Shown here one piece after another: positions 41,861 to 44,777 of a DNA stretch of 44,777 nucleotides. Under the pieces are notes generated by a model. It did not search any database. It saw nothing but the letters and a program-made list of their open reading frames with translations, and had not been told where the DNA came from. Origin of the DNA: Burkholderiales bacterium (lineage in GTDB: Bacteria; Pseudomonadota; Gammaproteobacteria; Burkholderiales; SG8-41); assembly GCA_019749945.1 (NCBI GenBank), contig JAIEPF010000013.1, positions 1-44,777 of the forward strand, given 5' to 3'. A program made the translations under genes and the position numbers. Within the stretch, counting starts at the first letter, position 1, and every line of letters begins with the position of its first letter.

Positions 41861-42415
41861 ATGTCCGTTGATCAAGGGCAAATCCTGCTGCCGCTCGCCC
41901 GCGCCGCCATCACGCGCGAACTGGGCATCGCCGCAGCGACACCCGCCGCTGCCGCAGCCTGGCTGCAGCAACCCGGCTCGGCCTTTGTCACCCTGACCCG
42001 CGACGGCCGGTTGCGCGGCCGCAACGGCAGCTTGATTCCGGTTCGCCCCTTGCGCGAGGATGTTGCCGCGAATGCCGTCGCCGCCGCCTTTCGCGATCCG
42101 CGCTTCCCACCGCTGACCGCCGCTGAACTGGAAACGACCCTGATCGAGGTCAGCGTGCTGTCGGCACTGGAAAGCCTGGCCGCCGGCAGCGAAGCTGCGG
42201 TGCTGCGGCAATTGCGCCCCGGCGTTGATGGCCTGGTGTTCCGTTACGGCCATCACCGCAGCACTTTTCTCCCCGATACCTGGTCCCAGTACGCGGATCC
42301 CGGAGAATTCCTGGCGCAACTCAAATACAAAGCCGGACTGCCGCCGGATTTCTGGGATACCGGCGTTGAACTGCGGCGCTACACGGTGGATTGCTGGCGC
42401 GAACCGGGGATATGA
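41861..42415 (+). CDS. AMMECR1-domain protein (AmmeMemoRadiSam system protein A)
   Basis: 184 residues. The AMMECR1 domain is shown by GSAFVTLTRDGRLRGRNGSL, RDPRFPPLTAAELETTLIEV and LKYKAGLPPDFWDTGVELRR. The usual core reads LRGCIG; here it is LRGRNG, so the conserved Cys is missing. In bacteria this family is usually encoded with a MEMO1-like protein (B) and a radical SAM enzyme; neither is in the window. Function unknown. ATG 41861 has GGGAG 13 bases upstream; longer readings to 41642 overlap ispD. Confidence 0.85.
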   Translation: MSVDQGQILLPLARAAITRELGIAAATPAAAAAWLQQPGSAFVTLTRDGRLRGRNGSLIPVRPLREDVAANAVAAAFRDPRFPPLTAAELETTLIEVSVLSALESLAAGSEAAVLRQLRPGVDGLVFRYGHHRSTFLPDTWSQYADPGEFLAQLKYKAGLPPDFWDTGVELRRYTVDCWREPGI

Positions 42416-42441
42416 GTAATATTGCCTGATCAATAATTATT

Positions 42442-42461
42442 AATTAAAACAATAACTTATA
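42442..42461. other. Recurrent 20-bp AT-rich motif, copy E
   Basis: The + strand reads AATTAAAACAATAACTTATA; its complement matches copy A at 18 of 20 positions. It stands between the AMMECR1 stop and the MFS start and contains part of a TATAAT hexamer at 42458-42463. Confidence 0.55.
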
Positions 42462-42463
42462 AT
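42458..42463 (+). promoter_or_regulatory. TATAAT -10-like box, possibly for a leaderless MFS mRNA
   Basis: The last T is six bases before ATG 42470, so a transcript would begin at or near the A of ATG. No ribosome site precedes that ATG. A -35 box is not clear (ATTATT near 42436). Confidence 0.3.
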
Positions 42464-42469
42464 GATCCC

Positions 42470-44089
42470 ATGATCAGACTCTGGCACTGGCTGGATCACA
42501 ACGTGTTCGCCCTCGGTCGCGAAATGCGGCTCTCGTACCTGCCGCCGCTGATGGTTTACATGGCCGCCGGCATCTCCGGACTGACCGGTATCGTCGGCAC
42601 CTTTTTCGTCAAGGATTACCTCGGGCTGTCGGCGGCCTTCCTCGCCGCGCTGGGTTTCTGGGCGGGGGTGCCGTGGGCATTGAAGATGCCTTTGGGCCAT
42701 CTCGTCGATCTGATCTGGCGCTGGAAAAGCGCGATGGTGTTTTTCGGCGCGGGCATGATCGCCGCCAGCCTGTCCATCATGGTCGGCCTGCTCACCGACC
42801 GCGATGCGATGAGCGCGATGCTGCCGCCGGGGGCCTGGTATGTCGCCAGCGTGCTGCTCGCCGCCGTCGGTTATGTGTTGCAGGATGTCGTCGCCGATGC
42901 GATGACGGTCGAAGCTGTACCGCGTGTCGACGAACAGGGCAATCCCGTCGATCCCGCGCAGCGCAAGCTGATGAACACGACCATGCAGACGCTGGGCCGC
43001 GTCGCCATCATCGGCGGCAGCGTGCTGGTCGCGCTGATCAACATTTACGTCTTCAGCGGCACGCAGTCCTTGCCGGAAGCGCAGAAAGTCGACCTCTACC
43101 GCCGCATCTACCAGATGGCAATGGTGATTCCGGCAATCTCGGTGACCGGCGTGGTGATTGCGATGTGGATCAAACGCCGCGATACGCAGCGTTTGCTCGC
43201 GCTGGGCCGCAGCAGCACCGAAATCGAAACCCTGCTGAGCGGCCGCACAGAAACGACAGCGCCCAACTGGTGGATCCTCGGCGGCAGCCTGGTGTTTGTC
43301 GCCTTCACCCTCGGCATGGGTTTCAGCAATGTGCCGTACAACCAGGAGATCATTTTTGCCGGCTCTTTCGGCATCATCGCCTTCCTGCTGGTGCGGCTGA
43401 CGCGCGAGCTCGATGCCGACGTGCGCTCGACATTGCTCGGCACCGTCATCGTCATTTTTGTCTTTCGCGCCATTCCCGGCCCCGGGGAAGGCGTCACCTG
43501 GTGGTTCATCGATGAACTCAAATTCGACCAGCAGTTCATCTCGGTGCTGTCGCTGATCGGCTCGGTGCTGACGCTGGCCGGCATGTTCCTGTTCCGCCGC
43601 TTCATGGCCGATCACTCGATCGCCTATGTCGTCGGCTTCCTGACGCTGCTCGGCGGGCTGCTGTCGCTGCCCTATGTCGGCATGTATTTCGGCCTGCACC
43701 AGTGGACTGCTGCGGCCACCGGAGGCGTGGTTGATGCCCGCTTCATCGCGCTGGTCAATACCGCGCTGGAGTCGCCGCTGGGCCAGATCGCGATGATCCC
43801 GATGCTGGCATGGATCGCCAACTCGGCGCCGGCCCACCTCAAGGCCACCTATTTCGCGGTCATGGCCTCGTTCACCAATCTCGCGCTGTCGGCATCGTCC
43901 CTGGGCACCAAGTATCTCAACCAGATTTATATTGTGTCGCGCGAGGTCAGGGACAAATCCGGGGCCATTACCGTCCCGGCAGACTACAGCCAGCTCGGTG
44001 AACTCCTGATCGTGCAGCTGATCATAGCCGTTGGGGTGCCGTTTGCCGCCATCGGACTGATCCGCATGCTGCGGCTGCGCAGCGCATAA
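42470..44089 (+). CDS. MFS transporter, folate-biopterin (BT1)-like
   Basis: 539 residues with about 12 membrane helices (LSYLPPLMVYMAAGISGL early, then YVASVLLAAVGYVLQDVVAD, WILGGSLVFVAFTLGMGF, and a last pair near 500-535). ALKMPLGHLVDLIWRWKS and VGYVLQDVVADAMTVEAVPR resemble the BT1/PucC group of MFS proteins. The substrate is not known. The extra length is in the loops (about 180-270). It is followed by the HD hydrolase gene after 40 bases. No ribosome site is visible upstream of ATG 42470; no other good start is in frame before an upstream stop. Confidence 0.72.
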   Translation: MIRLWHWLDHNVFALGREMRLSYLPPLMVYMAAGISGLTGIVGTFFVKDYLGLSAAFLAALGFWAGVPWALKMPLGHLVDLIWRWKSAMVFFGAGMIAASLSIMVGLLTDRDAMSAMLPPGAWYVASVLLAAVGYVLQDVVADAMTVEAVPRVDEQGNPVDPAQRKLMNTTMQTLGRVAIIGGSVLVALINIYVFSGTQSLPEAQKVDLYRRIYQMAMVIPAISVTGVVIAMWIKRRDTQRLLALGRSSTEIETLLSGRTETTAPNWWILGGSLVFVAFTLGMGFSNVPYNQEIIFAGSFGIIAFLLVRLTRELDADVRSTLLGTVIVIFVFRAIPGPGEGVTWWFIDELKFDQQFISVLSLIGSVLTLAGMFLFRRFMADHSIAYVVGFLTLLGGLLSLPYVGMYFGLHQWTAAATGGVVDARFIALVNTALESPLGQIAMIPMLAWIANSAPAHLKATYFAVMASFTNLALSASSLGTKYLNQIYIVSREVRDKSGAITVPADYSQLGELLIVQLIIAVGVPFAAIGLIRMLRLRSA

Positions 44090-44129
44090 TGGGCGAGCCA
44101 GCGGAGCCCCCCCCACGACACAAACGATC

Positions 44130-44687
44130 ATGGACCTGCGCGTACTGCCCCGCACCGATCCCGGCACCACGGACCTCGTCCTGCGTGCCGTGGCTTTTGC
44201 CGCGCACAAACACCGCGACCAGCGGCGCAAGGACAAGGAAGCCTCGCCCTACATCAACCATCCGATCGAGTTGGCTCATGTGCTGTGGGATGAAGGCGAA
44301 GTGCGCGACCCGCTGGTCATCGCCGCCGCACTGCTCCACGACACGCTGGAGGACACCGAAACCTCCTGGCAGGAGCTGCGCGGCGAATTCGGCGAGGAAA
44401 TCGCCGACATCGTGCTCGAAGTCACCGACACGCAATGGATCAAAAAGGAAGTGCGCAAGCGCCTGCAGGTGGCCCGCGCCAGGCATTCCAGCGAAGCGGC
44501 GCGGCTGGTCAAACTCGCCGACAAGATCTGCAACGTGCGCGACCTCGGCACCCGCGCACCGGAAGGCTGGTCGCTGGAACGCAAACGCCAGTATTTCGAC
44601 TGGGCCAAGGAAGTCGTCGACCAGCTGCGCGGCACGCATGCCGAACTGGAGCGCCGCTTTGACGAGGTCTACGCGTTAAGGCCTTGA
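44130..44687 (+). CDS. HD-domain phosphohydrolase, MESH1/SpoT-hydrolase-like
   Basis: 185 residues, a single HD domain as in small (p)ppGpp hydrolases. Metal ligands: His in AAHKHRDQRRKDKEASPYIN, HPIELAHVL, HD in ALLHDTLEDTETSWQELRGE, and Asp in KLADKICNVRDLG. There is no synthetase, TGS or ACT domain. It may degrade (p)ppGpp or a related nucleotide such as NADPH, as claimed for MESH1; this is inference. It lies 40 bases after the MFS gene, with no evident ribosome site. The repeat that closes the window begins seven bases after its stop. Confidence 0.85.
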   Translation: MDLRVLPRTDPGTTDLVLRAVAFAAHKHRDQRRKDKEASPYINHPIELAHVLWDEGEVRDPLVIAAALLHDTLEDTETSWQELRGEFGEEIADIVLEVTDTQWIKKEVRKRLQVARARHSSEAARLVKLADKICNVRDLGTRAPEGWSLERKRQYFDWAKEVVDQLRGTHAELERRFDEVYALRP

Positions 44688-44693
44688 ACCGCC

Positions 44694-44777
44694 GGTGATG
44701 GGTGATGGGTGATGGGTGATGGGTGATGGGTGATGGGTGATGGGTGATGGGTGATGGGTGATGGGTGATGGGTGATG
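44694..44777. repeat. Perfect 7-bp tandem repeat, 12 copies to the window edge
   Basis: GGTGATG is repeated twelve times with no change, and runs off the window. It is the same heptamer (in another phase) as TGATGGG in the ompR-envZ spacer. The array length in the genome is not known from here. Confidence 0.98.

Noticed and set aside
42440..44236. 598-codon open frame on - opposite the MFS gene
   Set aside because: It is antisense to a clear membrane transporter; Asp/His/Arg/Gln-rich composition shows it is a shadow.
44694..44777. CRISPR array at the right edge
   Set aside because: Units are 7 bp with no spacers; it is a simple tandem repeat.

Overview
The window is GC-rich, densely coded DNA from a proteobacterial chromosome, most likely a betaproteobacterium. 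The evidence for that group is a Bug-type/TctABC tripartite transporter, an OmpR/EnvZ pair, separate but overlapping ispD and ispF, hpnE, and a FadE/FadL-type fatty-acid locus. I see no rRNA, tRNA, CRISPR array, transposase or phage gene. Assignment is by reading motifs and family resemblance; no search was run.

Layout. (1) 1-4556: the 3' end of an unidentified gene, a PrpF/GalD-type 4-oxalomesaconate tautomerase, hpnE (hydroxysqualene dehydroxylase) and ETF-ubiquinone oxidoreductase, all on +. (2) 4599-6756: a membrane PAS protein with a degenerate EAL domain, convergent with a periplasmic chalcone-isomerase-like protein. (3) 6785-19661, all on -: a nearly complete fatty-acid degradation locus (fadE, enoyl-CoA hydratase, SDR, acyl-CoA synthetase, thioesterase, fadL, fadB/fadN-like, fadA), ending with an EamA transporter that has a very His-rich tail. 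ETF-QO at 2910 would pass FadE electrons to the quinone pool.

(4) 20499-27813, all on -: tctA-tctB-bug (uptake of an organic acid), an AraC regulator, an AprA/FrdA-like flavoprotein, a 2x[4Fe-4S] ferredoxin and an alpha/beta hydrolase. The gene set reads as one catabolic module for an unknown carboxylate. It is the best candidate here for an undescribed system. (5) 28239-32300, all on -: LemA with two TPM-domain proteins, then tsaB-rimI-uracil-DNA glycosylase. (6) 32431-34449: a small membrane protein, a RidA protein, a strong two-way terminator, and a lone DGQHR-domain (DndB-like) protein. (7) 34676-38101, on -: a DUF1800/DUF1501 pair, an EF-hand protein with Cys repeats and a small Arg-rich secreted protein. 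(8) 38374-44687: ompR-envZ (+), ispD-ispF (-), an AMMECR1-type protein, a BT1-like MFS transporter and an HD hydrolase (+). The window ends inside a perfect 7-bp tandem repeat.

The spacers are unusually structured. A 20-bp AT-rich motif recurs at five places (6724, 19787, 28212, 34610, 42442), sharing 16 to 19 of 20 positions with the first copy. Heptamer repeats occur at 13663, 39114 and 44694, and a 7/8-nt relative at about 9081. There is a perfect 30-bp palindrome at 20439 and several hairpin elements. These shared spacer features are not explained by the genes around them.
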